Positions 25,841 through 35,151 of a stretch of 64,000 bases of DNA are shown here, one piece after another. The position numbers were made by a program, and so were the translations under genes. The stretch covers positions 558,001-622,000 of the forward strand of contig JAAFJO010000002.1 of NCBI GenBank assembly GCA_013298145.1. The letters are read 5' to 3'. Numbering within the stretch: position 1 is the first letter of the stretch; every line of letters starts with the position of its first letter. The stretch comes from Betaproteobacteria bacterium (GTDB taxonomy: Bacteria > Pseudomonadota > Gammaproteobacteria > Burkholderiales > Casimicrobiaceae). The notes beneath the pieces are model-generated. The model made no database searches. It was given only the letters and a program-made list of their open reading frames with translations, and was not told the DNA's origin.

Positions 25841-26815
25841 TCACGCCCAGAACGGCGCGCAGAGCGTTTCTGGTTTCGTCGCGAGATCGGGATTTTCGCG
25901 AAGATGTTCGAGCATGAAATCGACGAAGATTTTCATTCGCGCCGGTTGGTTTCGACGGCTTCGATAGTGAATGTAGAGACTTAATACGTTTGATAGCGCG
26001 CGCGGAAGAACAGGGCGCAGCGCGCCGGAGCGAAAGTGCGGCATCACGAGCGGCAAGGGCGCGTGAAACAAGCCGAGCCCGCTAATCGCGGCCTGTTCAA
26101 GCGCGTTGAAATCGCTGGCGATCAGACTGCCGTTCACAGGCGGTGTCACCGCCTCGCGCTTCTCGCCTAAACGCCAGTTGATCCCTGCTGAAGTTGCTTT
26201 TGACGGCGCGCTGCCGCCGCCACTGGGGTGGGCGCGGCCTAATCTCAAACAGTTGTGGCGTGATAAATCGTCAATCGTCTTTGGAACGCCTTGCAGCGCG
26301 AGGTAACTCGGCGATGCGCAGACGACAAAGGGAAGGTCTGCCACGCGTCTTGCAACGATTGCGGGGTCTTGGATGTTGCCAACGCGGATTCCGACGTCAA
26401 TGCCGGCGGCGACCATGTCAACCACCTCATCGTCGAGTCGCAAATCGATTTCAACATGCGGGTGCAGCACGCGAAAGTTCCGCAGTAGCGGAATCACGAA
26501 GCCGCGCGCGATGGGAGAAAGGCAGCTTACGCGCAGCAACCCCGAGGGCGAATCGCTCGCTTGCTTGGCCCCGATCAGCGCTTGTTCGATGGATTGCAGC
26601 GGCTTATCGCAGCGCTCAAAAAATAGGCGCCCTTCTTCGGTAAGGCTCAGCGCGCGCGTGCTTCGGTTAAGCAAGCGAACACCCAGATCGCGTTCGAGCG
26701 CTGATACGTTTTTGCCCACCGCCACCGCGCTCACGTTTAATTCGCGCGCTGCAGCCGCAAAGCTTCCGGCGCGAACGGTTCGCAAAAAATGCGTGACAGC
26801 CAGCAACGAACTCAA
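25841..26815 (-). CDS. LysR-family transcriptional regulator
   Basis: 324 residues. The N-terminal winged HTH is clear (FLRTVRAGSFAAAARELNVS, then LEEDLG-like LERDLGVRLLNRSTRALSLT). A co-inducer-binding domain follows (LLRVSCLSPIARGFVIPLL). It resembles the subgroup that usually controls a neighbouring oxidoreductase or hydrolase. Its gene is convergent with the lipoprotein hydrolase, and the long 5' region (26816-27519) leads to the indolepyruvate oxidoreductase gene. Either neighbour could be its target. Confidence 0.93.
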   Translation of the reverse strand: MSSLLAVTHFLRTVRAGSFAAAARELNVSAVAVGKNVSALERDLGVRLLNRSTRALSLTEEGRLFFERCDKPLQSIEQALIGAKQASDSPSGLLRVSCLSPIARGFVIPLLRNFRVLHPHVEIDLRLDDEVVDMVAAGIDVGIRVGNIQDPAIVARRVADLPFVVCASPSYLALQGVPKTIDDLSRHNCLRLGRAHPSGGGSAPSKATSAGINWRLGEKREAVTPPVNGSLIASDFNALEQAAISGLGLFHAPLPLVMPHFRSGALRPVLPRALSNVLSLYIHYRSRRNQPARMKIFVDFMLEHLRENPDLATKPETLCAPFWA

Positions 26816-27519
26816 GTGAAATCACCTCGAACTAGTTTGTTTTCGCGCGAACCGTGGGATGAAATCTTGGAATCAACCAGTACGCACTTTCACGCCTCGA
26901 TCTCTTTCGAGTTTATCGCGATGGTGCAGCATTCAGTTGGCTGAGAAAAGGGCCAAACCACGCGCCAAGCAAAGTCGGAGTGTCTGCTCGGTAAGGAAGG
27001 CGTTGGATATGCGCTGAGTTTGACATCGCGTAGCCGAAGCATGCAGGGGCTGCAGAGAGAAGCCTCCCGCGCGCGCGATGAACGTTGCAGCGCTGCGGTG
27101 AGGCTTGGCCTGCACACGATCGATGCGTCAGACATGTGCGGATGCTACGCAGAATATGAGTACTTGCCCTAAATAAATTGGGAAAAAAGGCTGTTAAAAC
27201 GTATTAACGGAAACGAATAAAAATACGCTCTCGTCCCAATATTTGAAGGGGTGCACGGAAAAGTGTGTAGCGTAAAAAGCCCATCATCTCCGATCTACTT
27301 CGCTGCGCGCACGTGAGCCACGCCGTCAGCTTGGTGTGACGGACGATCTAGGCAACCACCGAAAAAGCAGATACATTTCGTTTCTTCAAATAGGTCAATA
27401 ACCTTGACCTATCGATTCGCCTGAGCTTCGCGCTACTGCGCTGCCTCGGCACGACGAAAACCCGCGATGCAGCGATCCTGCTAGCGGCATAAGATTCGCC
27501 CACAAGGAGTGTCATAGCT
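26816..27519. other. 700-base gap with regulatory palindrome, no convincing gene
   Basis: Between the divergent LysR gene and the oxidoreductase gene. Small frames on both strands (for example 26859-27018 plus and 26890-27135 minus) lack ribosome binding sites or family motifs. A + strand frame ending in TAA near 27173 reads like a protein C-terminus but has no start, so a decayed gene is possible. From about 27160 the DNA becomes AT-rich. The 23-base palindrome at 27390-27412 is the clearest site. Confidence 0.4.
27390..27412. promoter_or_regulatory. 23-base palindrome upstream of indolepyruvate oxidoreductase
   Basis: ATAGGTCAA and TTGACCTAT are perfect 9-base arms around TAACC, ending 107 bases before the ATG at 27520. 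Position and symmetry fit an operator for a dimeric regulator. The divergent LysR protein is a candidate, though the site lacks the usual T-N11-A layout, so a GntR, TetR or Lrp-type regulator elsewhere is as likely. Confidence 0.55.
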
Positions 27520-30500
27520 ATGTCCCAATCCCCGCTTGCGATCACCTCGCTGCCTGCCGCCATCACGAAGGCCATCGCTGAGGTGAAACTCGATGATCGC
27601 TGGACCTTGAAGTCCGGTCGCACTTATATGAACGGCTCACATGCGCTCTTGCGCTTGATGATGCTTCAGCGACAGATCGACGAGATGAATGGGTTGAACA
27701 CGGCGGGCTTTATCTCCGGCTATCGCGGATCGCCGCTCGGTGCGATCGACCAAAACGCCTGGAAAGCGAAGAAGCATCTTGAAGCCTCGCACGTCAAGTT
27801 TGTGCCGGGCGTGAACGAAGAGCTCGCCGCGACGGCAGTGTGGGGTACCCAGCAAGGCTCGCTCTATCCGGACACGAAATACGATGGCGTGTTTGGCATG
27901 TGGTACGGCAAGGGACCGGGTGTAGATCGCTGTGGCGACGTATTCAAACACGCGAACCATGCGGGCACATCAAAGCATGGTGGCGTGCTTCTGATCGCGG
28001 GTGACGATCACGGCGCGAAGTCTTCAACGCTTCCGCATCAATCTGATCACGAATTCATCAGCGCCGTCATCCCTGTGCTCTATCCGGCGGGCGTGCAGGA
28101 ATATCTCGATCTTGGTGTGCACGGCTACGCGATGAGCCGCTACAGCGGCTGCTACGTGGGCATGAAAGCGGTGACGGATACGGTGGAATCGACCGCAAGC
28201 GTGGTGATTGATCCTGAGCGCATCAAACCGATGATTCCCGCTGACTTTCCGGTGCCAGAAGGTGGTGTCAACATTCGTTGGCCGCACACGCCGCTTGAGC
28301 AAGAGCGCCTGATGCATGACTACAAGATTTACATGGCCATTGAGTATGCCCGTGTGAATCAACTCAACAAACTGGTGATCGATTCGCCGCGTCCTAAGTT
28401 GGGGATCATGGCGGCGGGCAAGGCGTATCTCGACGTGCGCCAAGCGCTTGAAGATTTGGGTATCGACGACGAGCTCGCTAAGGCCATTGGTTTGCGGGTG
28501 TTCAAAGTGGGCATGGTATGGCCGCTTGAGCCTGAAGGCGTGCGCCACTTTGCTGAAGGTCTCGAAGAGATTTTGGTGGTGGAAGAGAAGCGCCAAGTGC
28601 TCGAATACCAACTCAAAGAGCAGCTCTACAACTGGAAGGAAGACGTTCGTCCGCGTATCGTCGGCAAGTTTGATGCGAAAGGTGAATGGGTTCGTCCGCA
28701 TGGCGACTGGTTGCTGCCAGCACCTTACGAGCTCACACCTGCGATGATCGCGCGGGTGATCGCGGACCGTATCGCTAAGTTCTACGTGAGCGATAAGGTG
28801 AAGCAGCGCGTGCAGTGGATCAACGAGAAAGAAAAGGCGCTTTCGAAGACGCACATTCCGATTGCGCGCGTTCCCTACTTCTGCTCGGGATGTCCGCACA
28901 ACACATCCACCAAAGTGCCGGAGGGGTCGCGTGCAGTGGCTGGCATCGGATGCCACTACATGGCCGTGTGGATGGATCGCGCGAGTACCTTTACGCAAAT
29001 GGGCGGCGAGGGCGTGCCGTGGGTGGGTCAAGCGCCGTTCACCAATGAAAAACACATCTTCGCCAACTTGGGTGATGGCACGTATTACCACTCAGGTATT
29101 TTGGCTGTGCGGCAATCGATTGCCGCAAAGGTAAACATTACTTACAAGATTCTCTACAACGATGCAGTCGCGATGACCGGTGGCCAGCCGCACGACGGGC
29201 CACTCTCACCGCTCTCGATTGTGAATCAGATGATCGCTGAGGGCGTGCAAACGATCTGCGTGATCACCGATGAGCCGGAGAAGTATCAAGGCGTGCCGCT
29301 GCCGAGCAGCGTGCCCGTGCATCATCGCAGCAAGCTCGATGAGATTCAGCGTGAGTTCCGCGAAAAGCAGGGCGTCACTGTGATCGTGTACGACCAAACG
29401 TGCGCGGCGGAGAAGCGTCGTCGCAGAAAGATTGGGAAGTTCCCCGATCCACAAAAGCGCGTCGTGATCAACGAAGCAGTGTGTGAAGGCTGCGGCGATT
29501 GCGGCGTGAAATCGAACTGTGTGTCGGTGATGCCGCTTGAGACTGAATTCGGTCGTAAGCGCACGATCGATCAATCGAACTGCAACAAAGACTTTTCGTG
29601 TGTAAACGGCTTCTGCCCGAGCTTTGTCACTGTTGAAGGTGGCGCGCTGAAGAAACCGGCTAAGGTCGGCGCAGTCGAGTTCGGTGACATTCCAGAACCC
29701 ACGATTCCAGAGATCACCGAGCCCTACAACATTCTCGCTACCGGCATTGGCGGAACCGGTGTTTTGACGGTGGGCCAAGTGCTTGGCATGGCCGCGTTCC
29801 TTGAAGGCAAGGGATTGACGATTCTCGATATGTCGGGCCTCGCGCAGAAAAACGGGAGCGTGATGAGTCACGTTCGAATCGCACCCACACAAGCGCAACT
29901 GCACGCAACGCGTGTTGCTGCGGGCGAAGCCGATTTGGTGCTCGGCTGCGATGTGTTGACTACAACGGCAGAAGATGCGCTCGCAAAGATGGCAGTTGGC
30001 GTGACCAAAGCGGTGATCAATTCCGCGGTGGTAATGCCCGCAAGCTTCACCGGCAACGCCGATTTGAAATTCCCATTGGGCAGCATGGAGCGCACCATTG
30101 CCGAATCCTGCGGCGCGGACGCTGTGTCGTTCATCGACGCCACCAAAGTTGCGACGCGCTTGATGGGCGACTCTATCGCCACTAATCTATTCGTGCTGGG
30201 CTTTGCATGGCAACGCGGGTTGATACCTTTGCGCGAAAGCACGATTCAGCGCGCGATTGAGCTCAATGGCGCCGCCATTGAAATGAACAAGAACGCATTT
30301 TTGTGGGGACGTCGCGCCGCCGTCGACATGAAGCGTGTCGAAGAAATCGCAACGCCTAAGGTAGCGCTCGCGGCCACGTTGAAACTTTCGGAATCGCTCG
30401 ATGAAACGATTGAGCGCCGTGTGAAGTTTTTGACGGACTATCAAGATGCGAGCTATGCGAAAACGTATAGCGATTTCGTTGCTTTCGTTCGCCAAGCGGA

Positions 30501-31074
30501 GACTGCGAAGCTTCCCGGAAAGACTGCGCTTACCGAGGCAGTTGCTCGCTACTACTTCAAGCTCCTCGCTGTGAAAGACGAATACGAGGTCGCGCGTCTG
30601 CATTCGAACGGTGAATTCGAAGCGCGTATCGCTCGCGAATTCGATGGCGATTACAAGCTCAACTTCCATCTTGCACCACCGCTTTTCTCAAAGAAAGATC
30701 CGGTAACGGGCCAGCTCATCAAGAAGCAATTTGGCCCGTGGATGATGAAAGCGTTTCGCTTCCTTGCCTCACGCAAGGGGCTGCGTGGCACTGCGCTTGA
30801 TGTGTTCAAGAACACCGAAGAGCGTCGCATGGAGCAGCAGCTTAAGGTTGATTACCGCAAGTTGATGGAAGAGGTGATTGCCAAGCTCGCGCCGCATAAC
30901 CACGCAATCGCGGTGCAGCTCGCGCAAATTCCGGAAGACATTCGCGGCTATGGTCATGTGAAAGAGCGTCACGTCAAATCTGCGAAACAGAAGGAAGCTG
31001 CGCTGAAGGCCGATTTCGATATCGCGAAGGCAGTTATTACGATTGCTGCATCCGGCGACGCGCGCGCTGCGTAA
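27520..31074 (+). CDS. Fused indolepyruvate:ferredoxin oxidoreductase
   Basis: This 1184-residue single-chain enzyme joins the IorA and IorB parts. The N-terminal pyrimidine-binding part has GFISGYRGSPLGAID. The thiamine diphosphate part has FANLGDGTYYHSGI near 517 and NDAVAMTGGQP. A cysteine-rich iron-sulfur segment lies near 650-690 (NEAVCEGCGDCGVKSNC, then NCNKDFSCVNGFCPSF). The gamma domain is at about 740-920 (ATGIGGTGVLTVGQVLG), and a C-terminal DUF6537-like region follows. It decarboxylates aryl-2-oxo acids such as indolepyruvate or phenylpyruvate to acyl-CoA, reducing ferredoxin. AAGGAG lies 11 bases before the ATG. No ferredoxin or transaminase gene is adjacent. Confidence 0.93.
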   Translation: MSQSPLAITSLPAAITKAIAEVKLDDRWTLKSGRTYMNGSHALLRLMMLQRQIDEMNGLNTAGFISGYRGSPLGAIDQNAWKAKKHLEASHVKFVPGVNEELAATAVWGTQQGSLYPDTKYDGVFGMWYGKGPGVDRCGDVFKHANHAGTSKHGGVLLIAGDDHGAKSSTLPHQSDHEFISAVIPVLYPAGVQEYLDLGVHGYAMSRYSGCYVGMKAVTDTVESTASVVIDPERIKPMIPADFPVPEGGVNIRWPHTPLEQERLMHDYKIYMAIEYARVNQLNKLVIDSPRPKLGIMAAGKAYLDVRQALEDLGIDDELAKAIGLRVFKVGMVWPLEPEGVRHFAEGLEEILVVEEKRQVLEYQLKEQLYNWKEDVRPRIVGKFDAKGEWVRPHGDWLLPAPYELTPAMIARVIADRIAKFYVSDKVKQRVQWINEKEKALSKTHIPIARVPYFCSGCPHNTSTKVPEGSRAVAGIGCHYMAVWMDRASTFTQMGGEGVPWVGQAPFTNEKHIFANLGDGTYYHSGILAVRQSIAAKVNITYKILYNDAVAMTGGQPHDGPLSPLSIVNQMIAEGVQTICVITDEPEKYQGVPLPSSVPVHHRSKLDEIQREFREKQGVTVIVYDQTCAAEKRRRRKIGKFPDPQKRVVINEAVCEGCGDCGVKSNCVSVMPLETEFGRKRTIDQSNCNKDFSCVNGFCPSFVTVEGGALKKPAKVGAVEFGDIPEPTIPEITEPYNILATGIGGTGVLTVGQVLGMAAFLEGKGLTILDMSGLAQKNGSVMSHVRIAPTQAQLHATRVAAGEADLVLGCDVLTTTAEDALAKMAVGVTKAVINSAVVMPASFTGNADLKFPLGSMERTIAESCGADAVSFIDATKVATRLMGDSIATNLFVLGFAWQRGLIPLRESTIQRAIELNGAAIEMNKNAFLWGRRAAVDMKRVEEIATPKVALAATLKLSESLDETIERRVKFLTDYQDASYAKTYSDFVAFVRQAETAKLPGKTALTEAVARYYFKLLAVKDEYEVARLHSNGEFEARIAREFDGDYKLNFHLAPPLFSKKDPVTGQLIKKQFGPWMMKAFRFLASRKGLRGTALDVFKNTEERRMEQQLKVDYRKLMEEVIAKLAPHNHAIAVQLAQIPEDIRGYGHVKERHVKSAKQKEAALKADFDIAKAVITIAASGDARAA

Positions 31075-31128
31075 GCGCGACAGCGAATTAGCGTTGAGCG
31101 CGGGAGCCGAGCCCAGCGCGACGGTTCA

Positions 31129-31148
31129 TCCGGAGCGCTGGCTCCGGA
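31129..31148. terminator. Hairpin between convergent genes, no T run
   Basis: TCCGGAGC-GCTG-GCTCCGGA is a perfect 8-base stem in the 120-base gap between the oxidoreductase and the next minus-strand gene. Without a T run it is only a possible terminator. Confidence 0.35.
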
Positions 31149-31194
31149 GAGCCCACCAAGGCGCTGAAGCAGATGCGTCTAGCGCGAGAAACGT

Positions 31195-32478
31195 CTACGG
31201 GTTGGGCTTCATCGTGCGCCGGATGTGTTCGAGATAGGCGCGCGCTGACTCAACGTCGCGCCCGTACTCTTCTAGATAGCGTCGACGTTCCTCGCTATCC
31301 CATTCGGCGTCAGAGAACGCACTCAATGCGTAGCTTCTGGAAACGTGCTGCTTCCCTGAAAGCCGTTGCACAAGCGCGCGATCAGGATCTGTGTCAGGCA
31401 GGAGCAGAAAACCGTCGATATCCCGAAGCGTGAGTGGGAACGCGGGCGCTTCGTCGACAAGCAGTTTTCCAAAAACGTTAAACCGTACCTCGCGCGCGCC
31501 GACGGCGAGTTCATCATTGAAATTGACTAGGGCGAATGGCTGGCCTTTTGCATCATCGATCCGCCCTGTCACTACGTAGCGGCCCGCCGTGCGCACGTCG
31601 ATGGGCAAATAGAAATTGAGCGATCCGCGTTCGAGCGTTTCGCGCACCGCACCCCGCCAGAGCGCAGGCGGATCGGGCGTGTAGAACACGTCAAAAAAGA
31701 GAAACCCTGTTTGTTCACCAATCGCTACAGACAGCTCGACTCTGATATTTCCGTGGAAGTTATCGAAGCCCTGCCGCGCCGGGGAGAGGCGTGCGCTGTA
31801 GGTCGAATCGCCAGGCGTGGCGTCCCCGTTTTGCCCGGCGTCATTGAAAGGAAATTGGACCGCATTGCGTTTCGAGGGCTTGCCATCTTTAGGAGGATCG
31901 TGAGCAATTGCGCGTAGAAAATTGATGGGATAGGCAATTCCATTCGCATCAAGGGCCGTGACGCTGAACAGCACGCTTTCGCTGCCTTGGGCGTACACCC
32001 GCTCTTGCGTAGTGCGCAAAAAAACTGACTGCGATGGCTTTTGCCCAGGGCTTTTAAGTTTCTGATCTTCAACGACGGGCGCATTCGGGTACATCTGGTC
32101 TTGATGCTCGCGCGCGGGCCGCGAATCAAACGGGTACTGCGTGTGCTTTCGATAGGCGTCGAGCACCTCGTTTGCGCGCTCGTAACGGGAAGTAGCCACA
32201 GAAAGCTGGGCATTAGGATCGCGGTTGAGCGCATCGATCGCAGCCGCGTTGCCGCCTTGTCGTGCGCTTGGCCCGGCTGCACCTAACGCATACGGGGCGA
32301 TTTTCACGCCCCGATCCGTGGCTACGTTCCCTGGCTGCTGACCATTGACAGTGGTTTGCTCAGAGGAACCGTTGATGAACTGCGCGATAGTTGAAGCCAG
32401 CGCGTGCCAGCCGCCGCTGAAATGCAGCAGCGCGGCGAGCACAAGCGCGCTGCAAATAATAGTGACGACGCGCTTCAT
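31195..32478 (-). CDS. Exported protein of unknown function (choice-of-anchor-X-like)
   Basis: 427 residues. A hydrophobic N-terminus (VVTIICSALVLAALLHFS) serves as signal or anchor, followed by a low-complexity linker to about 75. Two beta-rich parts follow: one starts YAQGSESVLFSVTALDANG, the other contains RYVVTGRIDDAKGQPFALV and FPLTLRDIDGFLLLPDTD. This resembles choice-of-anchor X proteins as I remember them, but I cannot confirm it. It ends with a charged helix. It starts 48 bases after the stop of the secreted hydrolase-like gene, so the two probably form an operon and may act on the same surface target. Confidence 0.7.
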   Translation of the reverse strand: MKRVVTIICSALVLAALLHFSGGWHALASTIAQFINGSSEQTTVNGQQPGNVATDRGVKIAPYALGAAGPSARQGGNAAAIDALNRDPNAQLSVATSRYERANEVLDAYRKHTQYPFDSRPAREHQDQMYPNAPVVEDQKLKSPGQKPSQSVFLRTTQERVYAQGSESVLFSVTALDANGIAYPINFLRAIAHDPPKDGKPSKRNAVQFPFNDAGQNGDATPGDSTYSARLSPARQGFDNFHGNIRVELSVAIGEQTGFLFFDVFYTPDPPALWRGAVRETLERGSLNFYLPIDVRTAGRYVVTGRIDDAKGQPFALVNFNDELAVGAREVRFNVFGKLLVDEAPAFPLTLRDIDGFLLLPDTDPDRALVQRLSGKQHVSRSYALSAFSDAEWDSEERRRYLEEYGRDVESARAYLEHIRRTMKPNP

Positions 32479-32526
32479 CAGTGTCTTGCTGGTGCTTCCC
32501 GAATACTTCCTCTTTGCGCCAACTCG

Positions 32527-33450
32527 CTACTGAGCGTTGGTGACCATGTCGGCCACAGCGCGAGAAATGATGCCCGCCCAGTTGCCATTCGCGTAGTGGT
32601 TAAACGACTCGTTGCCATCGCGGAACTTTACGTTGTGGTTAGTCCACTTCGCGCGTCCGCCCTCAGCTGCCGCTGTGCCTAGCGTGAGGTCGTTGCAGAA
32701 CCAGTCGCTTGGGTTGCAGTAGCCCGCCCCACTTGATCCAGAAACCCCGCCTGATGAGTGATAGGCGATGGCCTCGTCATCTTGGCCGGGCAGCACGGCG
32801 GAGTAGAGCGTACCTTTTGCGCCCGCGAACATGTAGAAGATTTTGCCGCGGGTTTGGTTGTGATCGTAGAGCGCGCGGGCATTCGCTGTTTTAAGATCAG
32901 TGACCAGCGGTTCAGAAAGCGCCCAATCGCCTGCATTCGCGAGCTCCGAGCCGCCGCCCGCACCGCCAGCGACGTTGACAAATTTAATGTTCCAACCCGT
33001 TTGTGTACCGGCCCCGGATGCGCTGCAAACGCCACCGCTATTGGGCGTGGCATTGGTGATCGTTCGCGCGGAACCTCCATACAAAGCCATCGCGTAGCCA
33101 ATCTGCAAATTGCCTGCGCTATGTGCGCCCACGTAGCACCAGTTGTTGCCGGTGCAATAGCAATCGAGCGCGTTACGTATGTAGCCATTTTGGTTGGCGA
33201 CCGAGTTGTAGCCGTCCCAGTTCACTGCTTTTTTGTTCACGCCCGCAGCCGTTGATGCAGGGCCCCAGTAACTGAAATCGCTGTAGTTGCCGATCTGCCC
33301 GCCGCCGGTTCGCCCGTTGATCCAGAGCGTGTAGTTGGTAGCGATTGCAACCGTTGCGCCCACTGTCACTGCCGCGAGGCTTAAGCCCGCAACGATTTTC
33401 CCGATTCCCGCTTTGCCCGAAAACTTCGAGCGAATCACTGACCACTGCAT
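32527..33450 (-). CDS. Exported hydrolase-like protein with AHSAG elbow
   Basis: 307 residues from the ATG at 33450, fixed by AGGAG just upstream. An N-terminal hydrophobic stretch (IVAGLSLAAVTVGATVAIA) suggests export. The mature part has NWCYVGAHSAGNLQIGYA, which reads as a lipase-type nucleophile elbow with Ser111 and the first glycine replaced by alanine. Asp224/225 (PGQDDEAIAY) and His285 (SFNHYANGNW) could complete a triad. Several cysteine pairs (CYC, NWC, YC, WFC) suggest disulfides. I do not recognise the family. It is the first gene of a probable two-gene unit with the exported protein at 31195. Confidence 0.7.
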   Translation of the reverse strand: MQWSVIRSKFSGKAGIGKIVAGLSLAAVTVGATVAIATNYTLWINGRTGGGQIGNYSDFSYWGPASTAAGVNKKAVNWDGYNSVANQNGYIRNALDCYCTGNNWCYVGAHSAGNLQIGYAMALYGGSARTITNATPNSGGVCSASGAGTQTGWNIKFVNVAGGAGGGSELANAGDWALSEPLVTDLKTANARALYDHNQTRGKIFYMFAGAKGTLYSAVLPGQDDEAIAYHSSGGVSGSSGAGYCNPSDWFCNDLTLGTAAAEGGRAKWTNHNVKFRDGNESFNHYANGNWAGIISRAVADMVTNAQ

Positions 33451-33659
33451 CACATTCTCCTGCTTGGGTTTAAACAAACGAATACTCGATGGATGCACGC
33501 CAAACTTCACGTGCGCATGGGAGGTGATGCGGAAAACGCAAACGCGAACCTGGCGCAATGCGCAAAGTTCGCCTCCCCCTTTTTCTTCTTTAGTGCGACA
33601 GTTTTTAGAACTGGGTTCGCGCAGTGTCAATGTGCGAACGCACAATCGTTGGCGAGTTG

Positions 33660-33692
33660 TAAAAAAGAAAAAGCCCGCCAGTGGCGGGCTTT
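33660..33692 (-). terminator. Rho-independent terminator
   Basis: AAAGCCCGCC-AGT-GGCGGGCTTT forms a perfect 10-base stem, followed on the minus strand by a T-rich run. It ends the DUF5648-type gene whose stop is at 33710. Confidence 0.9.
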
Positions 33693-33709
33693 CCCCAGTG
33701 CGTGTCGCC

Positions 33710-34786
33710 TTAGAGGCTGTACGCACACATCTTCACACCTTCCGGCGCCCAGCCTGAGAACGTCATTGCGTTGTAATCAGCTTCGCTCGTTGTGTAGCGA
33801 TGGTTCCGATCAGCCGCGTTCGCTGCGTTGCGGAAGCTACGGTAGACCTTCAACGGTGCCCAGCTTGGGCAAGTTCCAGCAGCATCAGGAACCACAGTGG
33901 CGAAATCTGCACCTTCGTCTACTAGCCCCGTGCTGGGGATGGCTACGATCATGTCGTGATCGGCCTTATCAACAAACACATGCGTCGATGCGGCAGGGGC
34001 GAAGAAGCGATACACATCCGACGTGTTTCCGTAAACGAGCTTCGATGGCACTTTGAATTTCTTCCCGGTGCGAACGAAGTTTGCGGGCATTCCGTCCAAG
34101 AGCGCTTTTTCGGCGGTCCGTCCGGTCACAAAATACTTGTTGTTCGCAAGTACGCGGTATTCCACAACTTCGGACAATGCGTGGGCGCTATCGCCGCGAA
34201 TCTCGAAGCCGATATCGCCTAAACCGCCTTCAGCGCCGCCGTCGGCTGCGGTGGTTGCCGTATTCGTGCAGCTGCCTGCCGATTCGTCCATGTAGAGCGT
34301 GCCGGGGCCGGTTACATCTTCGTGAGAGATCGAAAGGTTGAACGCGTTACCCACGTAAGAGTTACCGAATAGTGCGGTCGACGTCACGGGCGTGCCGGCA
34401 ACCAGGTTGAGTGTTTTCAGTTCAGACTTGGTGATGATGTCGCCGCTGCGATTGGTGTGGCGAACCACCAAACGGTATTTGTAGGTACCGGTTGTGTAGG
34501 CCACATAACGCAGTTTCGCGCTATCGATCGACCATCCGTTGTAGCCAAAAACATGGAAGTCACGCGTGACCGTGCGAGTAAACGGCGTACCACTCGCGCG
34601 AATCTCGCATGATTCTTGAAGCGGCTTGATGATCGGGAAGATCGGAAACACGATTGGAATGAACGGTGTGTAGCCGGTCGCTGGTGGTGGAAGCTCAGCG
34701 CTAGCTGGGTTCACAAGTGCGGCGGTCGCGACACAGCCCGCGAGGAGGGCGGCGGCGATGCTCTTGAAATTCGATGCGTTTTTCAT
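33710..34786 (-). CDS. Exported protein with DUF5648-like C-terminus
   Basis: 358 residues. A signal peptide is clear (SIAAALLAGCVATAALVNPASA). The N-terminal half is beta-rich with no known motif (FHVFGYNGWSIDSAKLRYVA). The C-terminal half from about 255 has the DUF5648 pattern, aromatic-rich with repeated YRFF/VYRSF units: DVYRFFAPAASTHVFVDKAD, PLKVYRSFRNAANAADRNHR, GWAPEGVKMCAYSL. Such domains occur in exported proteins of soil and water bacteria, with no function assigned. A terminator follows immediately, so it is transcribed alone. Confidence 0.75.
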   Translation of the reverse strand: MKNASNFKSIAAALLAGCVATAALVNPASAELPPPATGYTPFIPIVFPIFPIIKPLQESCEIRASGTPFTRTVTRDFHVFGYNGWSIDSAKLRYVAYTTGTYKYRLVVRHTNRSGDIITKSELKTLNLVAGTPVTSTALFGNSYVGNAFNLSISHEDVTGPGTLYMDESAGSCTNTATTAADGGAEGGLGDIGFEIRGDSAHALSEVVEYRVLANNKYFVTGRTAEKALLDGMPANFVRTGKKFKVPSKLVYGNTSDVYRFFAPAASTHVFVDKADHDMIVAIPSTGLVDEGADFATVVPDAAGTCPSWAPLKVYRSFRNAANAADRNHRYTTSEADYNAMTFSGWAPEGVKMCAYSL

Positions 34787-35151
34787 GGTGGACTCCTAGA
34801 GGTTGGGTGAATTGCGACACCGCATTTGCGGCGCTTACAGGTTGAGTCGTTGACGCGCATCGGTCGGTTCAATGCCGTGAGAGACTTTTATGAACGATTC
34901 GCAATTCTGAATCAGCAAAAAGAGCAAAATCTTTTAATGAATGGGCTAGTAGGCGAAATAGCGATATATGGGTTTATGGATAAAAAGACGTCTAGCCCAT
35001 ATAAAAAAGGGGATACGTAGGGTAATCTTTTGTTTCTAAACGAGTCATTCGCACCGCTCCCGCCACCTGATGTCTGCACCGCTACAGGGTCCTCGCGTAC
35101 ATTCGAACCCGTGGCTTGACACGCTGCCTTGAACTTCAAAGATACGTTTTG
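34787..35151. other. Divergent promoter region with element copy B
   Basis: 365 bases between the exported DUF5648-like gene and the DUF898 gene. It is AT-rich around 34900-35040. It carries the CTAGCCC/TACG element and a 9-base inverted repeat using the same word. No gene is supported. Confidence 0.5.
34941..35025. repeat. Intergenic CTAGCCC/TACG element, copy B
   Basis: 34990-35025 matches copy A (9087-9122) at 29 of 36 positions. In addition ATGGGCTAG (34941-34949) and CTAGCCCAT (34992-35000) form a perfect 9-base inverted repeat spanning 60 bases, so this copy has an extra half in reverse. Confidence 0.6.

Noticed and set aside
26890..27135. 81-residue minus-strand frame in the 700-base gap
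   Set aside because: No ribosome binding site, no motif, and Cys/Ser/Arg-rich composition typical of noncoding GC-rich DNA.
28024..29091. 355-residue frame opposite the indolepyruvate oxidoreductase
   Set aside because: The sense protein has unmistakable family motifs across this region; the antisense product is His/Arg-rich without domains.
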